Assembly (NCBI GenBank): GCA_024642065.1
Contig: JAHEBW010000044.1
Coordinates: forward strand, 62,001-126,000
Direction: 5' to 3'
DNA: 64,000 nt
Source: Polynucleobacter sp.
Lineage (GTDB): Bacteria; Pseudomonadota; Gammaproteobacteria; Burkholderiales; Burkholderiaceae
Part shown: positions 1 to 6,892 of the stretch, one piece after another
How the letters are laid out: every line of letters begins with the position of its first letter
How positions within the stretch are numbered: the stretch's first letter is position 1
The notes under the pieces: model-generated
Database searches by the model: none
Told to the model about the DNA's origin: nothing
What the model saw: the letters and a program-made list of their open reading frames with translations, nothing else
Position numbers and translations under genes: made by a program

Positions 1-81
1 GCTTAATTAAACATTATATTTTTTACTAGGTAAAGTTTTTAATTGTTAATTCTCATCGGGTGGTAATATCACGGACTACTT

Positions 82-870
82 TTGATATTCACTATCTATA
101 TGCTTATATTGTCTGGTTTTCTAACGGGGCTTTTGGTTGGCTTGACCGGTGTGGGTGGTGGTGCACTCATGACTCCCATATTGTTGATTTTTTTTGGGTT
201 TGCCCCAACAACAGCCATAGGGACAGACCTTTTTTTTGCGGCCTTTACAAAAATTGTTGCAGGTGGGGTTCATCACGCTAGTGGGCTTATTGATTGGCAA
301 GTGCTAAAGAGAATGTGGCTTGGTAGCTTGCCGGCATCTGGACTGACTATATTTTTGATCAAAGACTTTGATGGTTTATTACAGACTGATCTTTTAAAAG
401 ATGCTATCGCCTATTTGGTCGTATTAACAGCCTTAGGCATCTTGTTGCAAGGACACTTACAGCGTTTAGGCAAGAAATTCAGAATCAATGATCATGAGAG
501 TTTTAAATACTTTCAACCGCCATTGACCGTAATGGCAGGTGCCTTATTAGGTGTATTGGTCACATTGACGTCTATTGGTGCAGGTGCGTTGGGAGCCGTT
601 TTCCTAACATACTTATATCCCCTGCGACTTCATCCTGCGCGATTAGTCGCCACAGATATAGTTCATGCAATACCATTAGCGTTATTTGCCGGGCTTGGAC
701 ATTTATTAATTGGTCATGTCGACTTTCTTTTGTTGGGGGCTCTGTTATTGGGTTCTGTGCCTGGGGCTTATATTGGTGCTAGGTTATCCTCTTCATTACC
801 GTCGAAATCAATCAAACTCATATTAGCACTGGTATTGATCATTGTTAGTATGAAACTACTACTCATTTAA
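82..870 (+). CDS. TauE/SafE family sulfite/anion exporter
   Basis: Predicted integral membrane permease of the TauE/SafE (formerly DUF81) family, which moves sulfite, sulfonates or related anions across the inner membrane. The 262-residue length is normal. The N-terminal glycine-rich segment GLTGVGGGALMTP is the family hallmark, and it is echoed in the second half by TSIGAGALGAVFL, as expected for the internal duplication. About seven or eight hydrophobic segments are visible. The start is uncertain: TTG at 82 gives the usual family length, ATG at 100 is six codons inside, and neither has a clear ribosome binding site. The cysQ-like gene follows 3 bases later, so sulfur oxyanion handling is a reasonable inference, but the substrate is not shown. 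Confidence 0.85.
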   Translation: MIFTIYMLILSGFLTGLLVGLTGVGGGALMTPILLIFFGFAPTTAIGTDLFFAAFTKIVAGGVHHASGLIDWQVLKRMWLGSLPASGLTIFLIKDFDGLLQTDLLKDAIAYLVVLTALGILLQGHLQRLGKKFRINDHESFKYFQPPLTVMAGALLGVLVTLTSIGAGALGAVFLTYLYPLRLHPARLVATDIVHAIPLALFAGLGHLLIGHVDFLLLGALLLGSVPGAYIGARLSSSLPSKSIKLILALVLIIVSMKLLLI

Positions 871-873
871 CTC

Positions 874-1671
874 ATGTTTATAAGGCCACTTGAAGATATT
901 GACTATTTGGTAGAGCTTGTAGATCGTGCATCAAAGGCGATCATGGCGATTTATGATTCTAAGCAAGAGATTCATTTTAAGCATGATCAAAGTCCTGTTA
1001 CGCAAGCAGACCTAGTCGCAGATAAGATATTGTGTGAGGGGCTAATTTCGCGCTGGCCTGATGCGTGGATCTTGAGTGAAGAATCCTCCTCTATGTCTCA
1101 GAGGTGTGCAGAGGCCTTGTTTTGGGCAATTGATCCTTTGGATGGAACGAAAGAATTCATTAAAAAAAATGGTGAATTCACAGTGAATGTGGCTTTAATT
1201 GAGGATGGTCAACCAATTCTGGGGGTAGTTGCTGCCCCAGCAAAAAACACCCTATACATTGGTTGGGTGGGGCATTATGCAAAAAAAAGAGTTCAAGGGG
1301 TTTGGCAAACTATGACTATGAGTTGGTCTGAGCCGAATTGGGAGGATACCGAGCAAAAATTGCGTGTGGCAACTAGTCGCTCGCATCCTTCCATTGAATT
1401 AGATGAATGGTTGAAAACTTACCCTAATCATCAGGCAAGTACATTTGGCAGTTCTTTAAAAATTTGTGCTGTCGCTGAAGGTTTGGTAGATTGTTACCCA
1501 CGTCTTGGTAGAACATGTTATTGGGATATTGCTGCGGGACACGCAATTTTAAAATCCGTGGGTGGTAATATTTGGCAGTGGCCCATTCAGTCAAGAATTC
1601 CATTGCGATACGATCATGTCAACTCACCTTTTAATGAATTTTTTATTGCCACTGGAATGTATCGAGAATAA
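874..1671 (+). CDS. cysQ: 3'(2'),5'-bisphosphate nucleotidase CysQ
   Basis: Member of the inositol monophosphatase superfamily. CysQ hydrolyses 3'-phosphoadenosine 5'-phosphate (PAP), the by-product of sulfate assimilation, to AMP. The metal-binding motifs are in order: LSEESS near residue 67, DPLDGTKEF near residues 86-94, and WDIAAGHAIL near residue 216. Length of 265 residues fits the family (about 250-270). ATG at 874 follows the exporter stop by three bases, suggesting one transcript. The extended DPLDGTKEF form favours CysQ over SuhB-type inositol phosphatases. It shares the sulfur theme with its upstream neighbour. Confidence 0.88.
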   Translation: MFIRPLEDIDYLVELVDRASKAIMAIYDSKQEIHFKHDQSPVTQADLVADKILCEGLISRWPDAWILSEESSSMSQRCAEALFWAIDPLDGTKEFIKKNGEFTVNVALIEDGQPILGVVAAPAKNTLYIGWVGHYAKKRVQGVWQTMTMSWSEPNWEDTEQKLRVATSRSHPSIELDEWLKTYPNHQASTFGSSLKICAVAEGLVDCYPRLGRTCYWDIAAGHAILKSVGGNIWQWPIQSRIPLRYDHVNSPFNEFFIATGMYRE

Positions 1672-1683
1672 GATGATTTTGAT

Positions 1684-2205
1684 ATGAGCATCAAGCAATG
1701 CACTGGTAAGTGGTCCCCGACAGAGGATCGTATTTTATTTCGCTTTAATACACCTCAAAAAGATGAGTATTCTTTTTGGCTGACTCGTCATATCGTAAAT
1801 CAAATGATTCATGGTTCAGGAGAAGCCATTAAGAAGTTGTTAGAAATTGATCATGATCCAAGGGTAGCAAAAACTATTCAGGAATTTCAGCAGGCAGCAG
1901 TTACTCGAAAAACAAACTTCAAAAGTCAATATGATCAAGTATCAGGGCATCCTCTGGGGCCAGATCCAATTTTAGTGATTGGTTGCAGTATTAGTTCGAA
2001 TGAAAAAAATAAGTTCATTGGTTTTCAATTTCGATTAAGTTCCAAGCAGCGAGTTGGTATCAAGTTGACTGTCCCCATGGTTCAAAGAATTGTTTCATTA
2101 TTAGAAAAGCTCCAGTTACGTGCTGGTTGGGGGTTGGTTGATTCTCCTCAAGATTCTTCAGTAAATTCAGGTGTTTCTGGTGACCATAAAAATATGCTTC
2201 ATTAG
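1684..2205 (+). CDS. hypothetical protein, 173 residues
   Basis: Not recognised. It is a soluble protein without signal peptide or membrane segment. The start at ATG 1684 lies 12 bases after cysQ, so it is probably the last gene of the tauE-cysQ transcript. It contains a charged middle part (residues about 60-85) and a C-terminal region ending in a Ser/Gly-rich tail. Codon use resembles its upstream neighbours rather than the island that begins after it. No function can be inferred beyond the operon link. Confidence 0.6.
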   Translation: MSIKQCTGKWSPTEDRILFRFNTPQKDEYSFWLTRHIVNQMIHGSGEAIKKLLEIDHDPRVAKTIQEFQQAAVTRKTNFKSQYDQVSGHPLGPDPILVIGCSISSNEKNKFIGFQFRLSSKQRVGIKLTVPMVQRIVSLLEKLQLRAGWGLVDSPQDSSVNSGVSGDHKNMLH

Positions 2206-2308
2206 CAGTAGATTTGGTTGATTAGTCAAAATGACTGAATATTGAAGAATTGCACATAAACATCTATTAATAACAGCTTAGGTTGGGCTAGCGCTGTTCA
2301 ATCAGCTC

Positions 2309-2352
2309 TTGTGGGAATTAATAGATCACTATACAATACTATTGATAGTATT
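2309..2352 (+). promoter_or_regulatory. promoter and palindromic operator of the Phd/RelE-like module
   Basis: A candidate sigma-70 promoter, TTGTGG (2309-2314), 17-bp spacer, TACAAT (2332-2337), is overlapped by a perfect inverted repeat with 8-bp arms, AATACTAT (2335-2342) and ATAGTATT (2345-2352), separated by TG. An operator sitting on the -10 box directly upstream of an antitoxin start is the usual layout for toxin-antitoxin autoregulation. The repeat is seen directly; the regulator is inferred. Confidence 0.55.
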
Positions 2353-2367
2353 ATTAAGAGGTTTATT

Positions 2368-2637
2368 ATGGGTGCTGTTGTCGCAAATGACTTAAAGACT
2401 AAAGGTATTAAAGCCATCGAAGAGGCCTTGGCTGGACAACTCGAGGCGCCAGTATCTGTTCGTGGCCAAGTCAAGTATGTGGTGATGAGTCAGCAACAGT
2501 ACCAGTACTTGCGTGAATGCGAATTAGAGGCTGCGCTAGCAGAATCTAAAGCCGATTTAGCGAGTGGACGGTTTGTCAAAGAAACTGTCTCGCAACATAT
2601 TGAGCGTTTAAAACAACTGAATCTGTCTGCAGAATGA
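2368..2637 (+). CDS. Phd/YefM-type antitoxin
   Basis: Small antitoxin of 89 residues that should neutralise the RelE-like toxin encoded next and repress the shared promoter. ATG at 2368 was chosen because an AAGAGG ribosome binding site lies at 2356-2361; the open frame extends upstream without a good start. The N-terminal part (MGAVVANDLKTKGIKAIEEAL, read as two stretches) and the phrase VSVRGQVKYVVMSQQQYQYL match the Phd/YefM DNA-binding fold, followed by an acidic C-terminal helix (LEAALAESKADLASG) typical of the toxin-binding tail. It overlaps the toxin start by four bases (ATGA), so the two are translationally coupled. Confidence 0.8.
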   Translation: MGAVVANDLKTKGIKAIEEALAGQLEAPVSVRGQVKYVVMSQQQYQYLRECELEAALAESKADLASGRFVKETVSQHIERLKQLNLSAE

Positions 2638-2909
2638 CTTGGCAGTTAATTTTTACAGAGCAATACAACCGTCGCGCAGCTAAATTCTTAAAACGTCACC
2701 CCGATGTTGAAAGTCAGTATGTTAAGACTTTGGAATTACTAGAGTTCCACCCTCATCACCCATCATTACGCCTTCACCGTTTATCAGGAAAACTGGAAGG
2801 ATTACAGAGTATTTCAATCAATATGAGATATCGCATCACAATAGAGATGATCATTACTGAAAGTGAGATTGTTTTAATCAACGTGGGTGATCACGATACA
2901 GTGTACTAA
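2634..2909 (+). CDS. RelE/ParE-superfamily toxin (YafQ/RelE-like)
   Basis: A 91-residue toxin of the RelE/ParE superfamily. Most of these are ribosome-dependent mRNA interferases. Family features: N-terminal strand WQLIFTEQYNRRAAKFLKRHP, a central LRLHRLSGKLEGLQSISINMRYRITIEM region with the basic residues expected for RNA contacts, and C-terminal LINVGDHDTVY, the IG(x)HDxVY ending seen in the RelE/YafQ group. The ATG overlaps the antitoxin stop, which is the normal toxin-antitoxin arrangement. The exact target (ribosome-bound mRNA versus gyrase) cannot be told from sequence. Confidence 0.8.
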   Translation: MTWQLIFTEQYNRRAAKFLKRHPDVESQYVKTLELLEFHPHHPSLRLHRLSGKLEGLQSISINMRYRITIEMIITESEIVLINVGDHDTVY

Positions 2910-3244
2910 GTGAAGGAGTTGCTCCAAGTGTCTCCTAAATATTGATTCATGGCAGGGATTCTCAGAGTTGATGAACAGCTATTAAATATTGTGCCTAATT
3001 CAGATATTGGGTGAGTGATGCTCCTATCATCTGTGATGCCAAAAAGCAAAAGCTCATCATTCTTTGCTGGGTGGCACTCCGATATAGCCAATATTTAACC
3101 AGATAAGAAATTTTAAGAAATCTTATATTTTTAACTTGGAGAAACTTAAGCATCTCTAATGCCGTGTCTGATGAAGAGTAATTTGGCTCCATTTGGACTT
3201 GATAAGCATAGGGCTAGCATTCTTATCTTGATGTAATGTATTTA
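2910..3244. other. intergenic stretch between two toxin-antitoxin loci
   Basis: About 335 bases between the first toxin stop and the promoter of the HigBA module. Short reverse-strand open frames cross it, but they lack ribosome binding sites, family features and consistent codon use. I see no RNA gene, strong terminator or insertion-sequence end. It looks like degraded accessory DNA. Confidence 0.5.
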
Positions 3245-3279
3245 TTGACATTGTAATAAGTGTAATTACAATCATGTCA
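3245..3279 (+). promoter_or_regulatory. higBA promoter with overlapping inverted repeats; predicts a leaderless toxin mRNA
   Basis: TTGACA (3245-3250), 16-bp spacer and TACAAT (3267-3272) form a near-consensus sigma-70 promoter. Arms ATTGTAAT (3250-3257) and ATTACAAT (3265-3272) make an 8-bp inverted repeat across the promoter, and TGTAATTACA (3261-3270) is a perfect 10-bp palindrome inside it. Transcription would begin about seven bases after the -10 box, at or next to the higB ATG (3279). There is no Shine-Dalgarno sequence, so the transcript is predicted to be leaderless. Confidence 0.65.
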
Positions 3280-3557
3280 TGATTGGTTCGTTTCGTCACA
3301 AAGGGCTAGAAGCATTTTTTATTAAAGGTAGTTATAAGGCTATTCCCGCTCAATTTGCCGCCAGAATTGAGCGTATTTTAGACCGGCTCGATGCTTCTGT
3401 TGTTCCTGAAGATATGGATTTGCCAGGATATAAATTCCATGAGCTAAAAGGAAAGCGCATGGGTGTTTTTTCTGTGGCTATATCAGGCAACTGGCGTATA
3501 ACATTTAAGTTTGATGGCGATAGTGCCATTGAAGTCGATTTAGAGGATTATCACTAA
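3279..3557 (+). CDS. higB: HigB-type toxin of an addiction module
   Basis: A 92-residue HigB-family mRNA interferase (plasmid maintenance killer group of the RelE superfamily). In this family the toxin gene precedes the antitoxin, as here. Diagnostic phrases are IGSFRHKGLEAFFIKGS at the N-terminus, EDMDLPGYKFHELKGKRMGVFS, SGNWRITFKF and the terminal DLEDYH. Homologues begin M-I-x-SFRHKGLE, which supports ATG 3279 even though no ribosome binding site precedes it. It overlaps the antitoxin start by one base (TAATG). The promoter overlaps inverted repeats that should bind HigA. Confidence 0.92.
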   Translation: MIGSFRHKGLEAFFIKGSYKAIPAQFAARIERILDRLDASVVPEDMDLPGYKFHELKGKRMGVFSVAISGNWRITFKFDGDSAIEVDLEDYH

Positions 3558-3892
3558 TGAGAAAAAATGCGAGAAGTTTAAGAAACCCAAACCGTAGACC
3601 AACTCATCCAGGAGCTATTTTGCGTGAAGATGTTTTCCCTGAGTTAGGTATTACGCAGGCTGATCTGGCTAACTATTTAGGGGTTAGCCGCTTAACTGTG
3701 TCTGAGATACTCCACGAAAAAAGAAGGGTTAGTGCTGAGATGGCCTTTAGGATTTCCAAGGTTGTTGGGGGAACTCCTGAGAGTTGGTTACATATGCAAG
3801 AAGCAGTTGACTTATGGGAAGTTGAACAAAAATTTAAAAGTAATCCGGCAATTGCCCCAATTCTAAAAACGCCGTTAATGGTGGCTGCTTAA
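3557..3892 (+). CDS. higA: HigA-type antitoxin, XRE helix-turn-helix
   Basis: A 111-residue antitoxin partnered with HigB. The HTH of the XRE/Cro type lies at residues about 31-60 (GITQADLANYLGVSRLTVSEI), preceded by the family phrase RRPTHPGAILREDVFPELG and followed by GGTPESWLHMQEAVDLWEVE, both hallmarks of the HigA/VapI subfamily. It should neutralise HigB and repress the promoter at 3245-3279. Start ATG overlaps the toxin stop, giving translational coupling. Downstream, 96 bases separate it from the next antitoxin gene. Confidence 0.93.
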   Translation: MRKNARSLRNPNRRPTHPGAILREDVFPELGITQADLANYLGVSRLTVSEILHEKRRVSAEMAFRISKVVGGTPESWLHMQEAVDLWEVEQKFKSNPAIAPILKTPLMVAA

Positions 3893-3988
3893 TTCGCGTG
3901 GAATTGCTTAGTTTCGCTCGATCAGTGCTATCAGAAATAGATTTGTTATTGATGTTCATATGATGCAATTAACACATTGGGGAAAGTC

Positions 3989-4216
3989 ATGGCAATTTCT
4001 GTGCGTTTAGAGCCTGTAGTTGAGGCTCGTTTAGATTATTTAGTAGTCATCACCGGTCGCACTAAATCTTATTATTTAAGAGAGTTAATTCAAATGGGAT
4101 TAGAAGATCTTGAAGATTTCTATTTGGCTGATGCCACGATGGAAAGAATTCATCAAGGTCAAGAAGTGATTCATTCAATGGACGATGTAAGGAAGAATCT
4201 TCGTCTGGATCTTTGA
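3989..4216 (+). CDS. relB: RelB-type ribbon-helix-helix antitoxin
   Basis: A 75-residue antitoxin-like protein. The start is ATG 3989 with GGGGAAAG at 3979-3986 as ribosome binding site; a TTG at 3977 would run over that site. The N-terminal MAISVRLEPVVEARLDYL and the following TGRTKSYYLRELIQMGLEDLEDFYLAD match the ribbon-helix-helix domain and linker of RelB/DinJ-like antitoxins that pair with RelE; the tail is acidic. Its cognate toxin gene, directly downstream, appears broken. An intact antitoxin with a dead toxin could still repress its promoter or give protection against related toxins (inference). Confidence 0.8.
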   Translation: MAISVRLEPVVEARLDYLVVITGRTKSYYLRELIQMGLEDLEDFYLADATMERIHQGQEVIHSMDDVRKNLRLDL

Positions 4217-4465
4217 ATATGCAAATGCCGCATGAAGCAATTAAAAAATGGATCAGCAAGTTCACGATTCACTTTTGAATATATAGATGAGCGTGTTTCG
4301 CCATTAGATAACCTTCGAGAGCTTGGTAAAAAAATAGTGGGATCGCAATATGGTGCTTACTGGCGCTATCGGGTTGGTGATGTTCGGATTATGTGTGATA
4401 TCAAGGACCAAAAGTTAATTATCCTGGTTGTTGAAGTTGGTCATCGTAAGGAAATCTATTGCTGA
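4203..4465 (+). pseudogene. relE: RelE toxin, frameshifted and probably inactive
   Basis: From 4232 the frame reads KQLKNGSASSRFTFEYIDERV and ends with GAYWRYRVGDVRIMCDI and EVGHRKEIY, clear RelE family phrases. The missing N-terminus is present in another frame just upstream: 4206-4232 reads W-I-F-E-Y-A-N-A-A, the usual start of this family, and meets a stop (TGA 4233). Restoring one base after 4232 gives A-A-L-K-Q-L, as in intact homologues. The expected start, overlapping the antitoxin end, reads GTC (4203-4205) rather than GTG. So at least one deletion and one start-codon loss separate it from a functional toxin. Translation from ATG 4232 would give 77 residues lacking the first beta strand. 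Confidence 0.72.
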
Positions 4466-4505
4466 GCACTAATCATGGCGCTCTAAAAAGAGTCGTAGGC
4501 GTGAC

Positions 4506-5150
4506 TCATAGTACACAGTTAGCATTAATGCTCATAACTTCTCTGGAGATCATAGTCTTCAGCTCACTAGCCCGACTTTTTCTTGATTTAGGATTTTCCT
4601 CATCAAGTTTTATTCCTTCAGTTTTCATCTCTGGTGATAAGTTGGTGATTGAATTTCTAGAAGTTGCAAAGTGTTCATTAGCAGATATTCCTAAGGCTAA
4701 TCTTGCGCATTGCTGTATCACTCGGTGCCTGAGCATTCTGCGTGGCATTTGTTGCCAAGAAGGGTGATCAGTTCTAACTTCTTCCAGATATTCTTTAATT
4801 ACGATCGGTAAGATTCTGTCGTTTCTGTAGATCGTGCATTCCATCCAAGTGGGAATGCCATCGATTAGCTCAGTGGAGTCTCTTAGGCTCATGCCGGCGT
4901 ATTGAGGGTGTTGATTAATAAGTTTGGCCCAGCCATCAATGGTGATATAGGGTAAATAGCCTTCTTTTGTTTCAAGCAGATTCACTTCATCTGATAGTGG
5001 ATCTAATTGATATTTGCTGGCCAGTCTTAATAGTCGAATCTGTGTGTAGGGTGTAATGCCCAGGTATTGATCTAACCAAAGCTGTAAATCATCAAACTCG
5101 ATCTTTAAGATCCCTGCAGTGTTTTGGATTGCTGTTTGTAATAATTTCAT
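4506..5150 (-). CDS. RecT/Bet-type single-strand annealing protein
   Basis: A 214-residue phage-type recombinase that anneals complementary single strands produced by a partner exonuclease. The core LLRLASKYQLDPLSDEVNLLE, then GYLPYITIDGWAKLINQHPQYAGM, MECTIYRND, and WQQMPRRMLRHRVIQQCARLALG is the RecT/Bet signature in order. It is somewhat shorter than lambda Bet (261) or RecT (269), and the C-terminal 50 residues are low-complexity and basic. The start overlaps the exonuclease stop by four bases, so the two form an operon. It marks prophage or integrative-element ancestry. Confidence 0.85.
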   Translation of the reverse strand: MKLLQTAIQNTAGILKIEFDDLQLWLDQYLGITPYTQIRLLRLASKYQLDPLSDEVNLLETKEGYLPYITIDGWAKLINQHPQYAGMSLRDSTELIDGIPTWMECTIYRNDRILPIVIKEYLEEVRTDHPSWQQMPRRMLRHRVIQQCARLALGISANEHFATSRNSITNLSPEMKTEGIKLDEENPKSRKSRASELKTMISREVMSINANCVL

Positions 5151-6103
5151 GAGAGTTCCTTGATGACTAAACGACGACTATTTTGAATGGGTACTTGGTA
5201 TTGTTGGACTAAGTCTGGATGCTCTTCAGTGAGTCTCTTGGAATCTAGTCTTAGTGAAGGTTTAGGAGCCTTCCAGGTGGCCAAGGTCTGACCATGGTAG
5301 GTCAGTACCTCTGCATCTTGCATCTGTCCCATGATGCTTTGTTTGATCTGACTAATTTCTGCTTCATAGTGCTCTATTTGTTCATTGAGAGATTTGAGCT
5401 TCTTTATTAGCTCACATGTCTCGGCAGGTGCCTCTATTGATTTACTAACTGTGGATTTGCCAAATAGGGTCTTGTAATCAGACTCAGAGGTGGCGGCAGG
5501 GGCAATGTCGGTTAGAACATGGTTCTCCCAAAAGGATTTGGCTCTTTCTAAAACTATCTGTTCTAACTCAAGATCCCTAGTGATTTCATAGATCCTAAAG
5601 TCAGCATTACCAAATAGAACTGCTAGATCCGTTCGATCAATATTGGTGAGCATCATGTACCAAACACATTGCACTAAATAGGACAAAGGTACTTGATCAC
5701 TGCCGGCTTCTCCCCACTCTGATTGAGCAAAGGGATTGGCTGTCTTGCATTCCAAGATACGCGAAGCAGTGATGCGCCCATCTTTACCAATCAACGGTAA
5801 ATCACCTGACAGAACAAGTCGGTCAATGTGCCCATGCATGTACGAATACTCGGGATGAATCACCGCCGCATCATGAGTTACCAATGACAAGCCAGTCGCT
5901 AGGGCATATTCGGAAGCAACAAAGGATTCTGCAAACTGACCAAATCGGAGTGGTAATGAATCTCGAACAGATTTTTCTTTACCGGTCTTCTCCATCCACA
6001 CATCCACAGCACTGCGGTACTTGGATAAACCCAACACTGCACCCACATCTGACCCGCCTAGACTTTTGGCTCGCAACAAGGCAAAATCTTGATTATTAAG
6101 CAT
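5147..6103 (-). CDS. YqaJ-type phage exonuclease (lambda Exo-like)
   Basis: A 318-residue 5'-3' double-strand DNA exonuclease of the YqaJ/lambda-Exo group, the partner of RecT-like proteins. Visible motifs: GGSDVGAVLGLSKYRSAVDVW (residues about 16-36), the glutamate in RFGQFAESFVASEYA, the aspartate in MHGHIDRLV and the ExK pair in RILECKTANPF, which form the PD-(D/E)XK nuclease centre. A coiled-coil-like stretch (about 225-260) follows. ATG at 6103 was chosen because it directly precedes the family N-terminus. It is transcribed with the annealing gene and diverges from the small HTH gene at 6175. Confidence 0.88.
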   Translation of the reverse strand: MLNNQDFALLRAKSLGGSDVGAVLGLSKYRSAVDVWMEKTGKEKSVRDSLPLRFGQFAESFVASEYALATGLSLVTHDAAVIHPEYSYMHGHIDRLVLSGDLPLIGKDGRITASRILECKTANPFAQSEWGEAGSDQVPLSYLVQCVWYMMLTNIDRTDLAVLFGNADFRIYEITRDLELEQIVLERAKSFWENHVLTDIAPAATSESDYKTLFGKSTVSKSIEAPAETCELIKKLKSLNEQIEHYEAEISQIKQSIMGQMQDAEVLTYHGQTLATWKAPKPSLRLDSKRLTEEHPDLVQQYQVPIQNSRRLVIKELS

Positions 6104-6124
6104 TTTTTATCCTCATAAATAAAA

Positions 6125-6170
6125 CAAAGTATTAAATATTGATAACTTTGATCTCATTATAAGGTACTTT
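6125..6170. promoter_or_regulatory. inverted repeats in the divergent exonuclease/HTH intergenic region
   Basis: CAAAGT (6125-6130) and ACTTTG (6145-6150) form a spaced inverted repeat, and AAAGTA (6127-6132) is mirrored by TACTTT (6165-6170). They lie in the 71-base AT-rich gap from which the exonuclease and the HTH gene are transcribed in opposite directions. A repressor operator is plausible, but the arms are short. Confidence 0.3.
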
Positions 6171-6174
6171 TATC

Positions 6175-6408
6175 TTGATTACAAGCGGTCAAATTAAAGC
6201 TGCTCGCGCACTAGTTGGCTGGACAGCTAGAGACCTCGCTGCAAAAGCTGAGATTGGTTTTTCTACATTGATTCGTTTAGAGTCAGCTGAAGGTGTGCCA
6301 TCAGGCAACATTAAAACTATTGATGCAGTAAAAAAAGCGCTTGAGGATGCTGGCGTGGAATTTACAGGTACGCCAGATTCGCAAGCTGGGGTGCGTTGGA
6401 AGTCGTGA
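6175..6408 (+). CDS. small XRE-family DNA-binding protein
   Basis: A 77-residue single-domain HTH protein. The sequence SGQIKAARALVGWTARDLAAKAEIGFSTLIRLE (residues 3-35) is the XRE/Cro helix-turn-helix, and it ends with the short hook AGVEFTG that is common in stand-alone phage and plasmid regulators. It uses TTG at 6175 as start. It is divergent from the exonuclease-RecT operon, the classic place for its repressor. Control of that operon is inferred from position. Confidence 0.82.
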   Translation: MITSGQIKAARALVGWTARDLAAKAEIGFSTLIRLESAEGVPSGNIKTIDAVKKALEDAGVEFTGTPDSQAGVRWKS

Positions 6409-6824
6409 GGCATAGCAAGATCATCCGCCTCAGAATTTCTAAGATAGTGAAAGAAGCTAGATTTCCTCATCATGCTAAAAACAGAGTCATTGAGCTTTGT
6501 CTTTTAAGAGCGATTGAGTTAAAACGTTCTTACGAAAAGCCTGCGGTCAATTCAATCAAGAGACCAAATGGTCGTCCTAAAAAATCCCCGTATTTGCCGA
6601 TTTTGAGTGCAGCTATATTTAGATCTTGGCGTATTGGTACTGGTAAAAAAGCAAAAATATCAAAACGATTTTCGGGCGGACCTGTTAATGATTTTGTTAA
6701 ATTTGCTACTAAAATTTACTGGTTAGAGGGTATCTCTAATGTTATTGATAATCTAGATACTTATCGATCGCTAGGAAATAAGCTCGAACAACAAAACTGG
6801 GTGTGGCGGGTAACTCAAAAATAG
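6405..6824 (+). CDS. hypothetical basic protein
   Basis: Not recognised. It encodes about 139 residues from GTG 6405, which overlaps the upstream stop (GTGA), or 142 from TTG 6396. It is strongly basic, with a Pro/Lys/Arg-rich stretch near residues 55-70 (RPNGRPKKSPYLP), and ends with the aromatic phrase QQNWVWRV. No membrane segment is visible. Coupling to the HTH gene suggests a shared transcript within the island. A nucleic-acid-binding role is possible from composition only. Confidence 0.5.
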   Translation: MRHSKIIRLRISKIVKEARFPHHAKNRVIELCLLRAIELKRSYEKPAVNSIKRPNGRPKKSPYLPILSAAIFRSWRIGTGKKAKISKRFSGGPVNDFVKFATKIYWLEGISNVIDNLDTYRSLGNKLEQQNWVWRVTQK

Positions 6825-6892
6825 TTTTTCCGGGACTTTGTTATTGATAGATGTGGCCCAATGACTTCTGTTTTTTTACAGAAAGGTTGGAC

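Noticed and set aside
2906..3192. Two small reverse-strand open frames between toxin-antitoxin loci
   Set aside because: No ribosome binding site, no recognisable motif and implausible composition; one overlaps the toxin stop. Treated as chance.
4459..4767. 102-residue open frame antisense to the RecT gene
   Set aside because: RecT motifs on the reverse strand are convincing; this frame has none.
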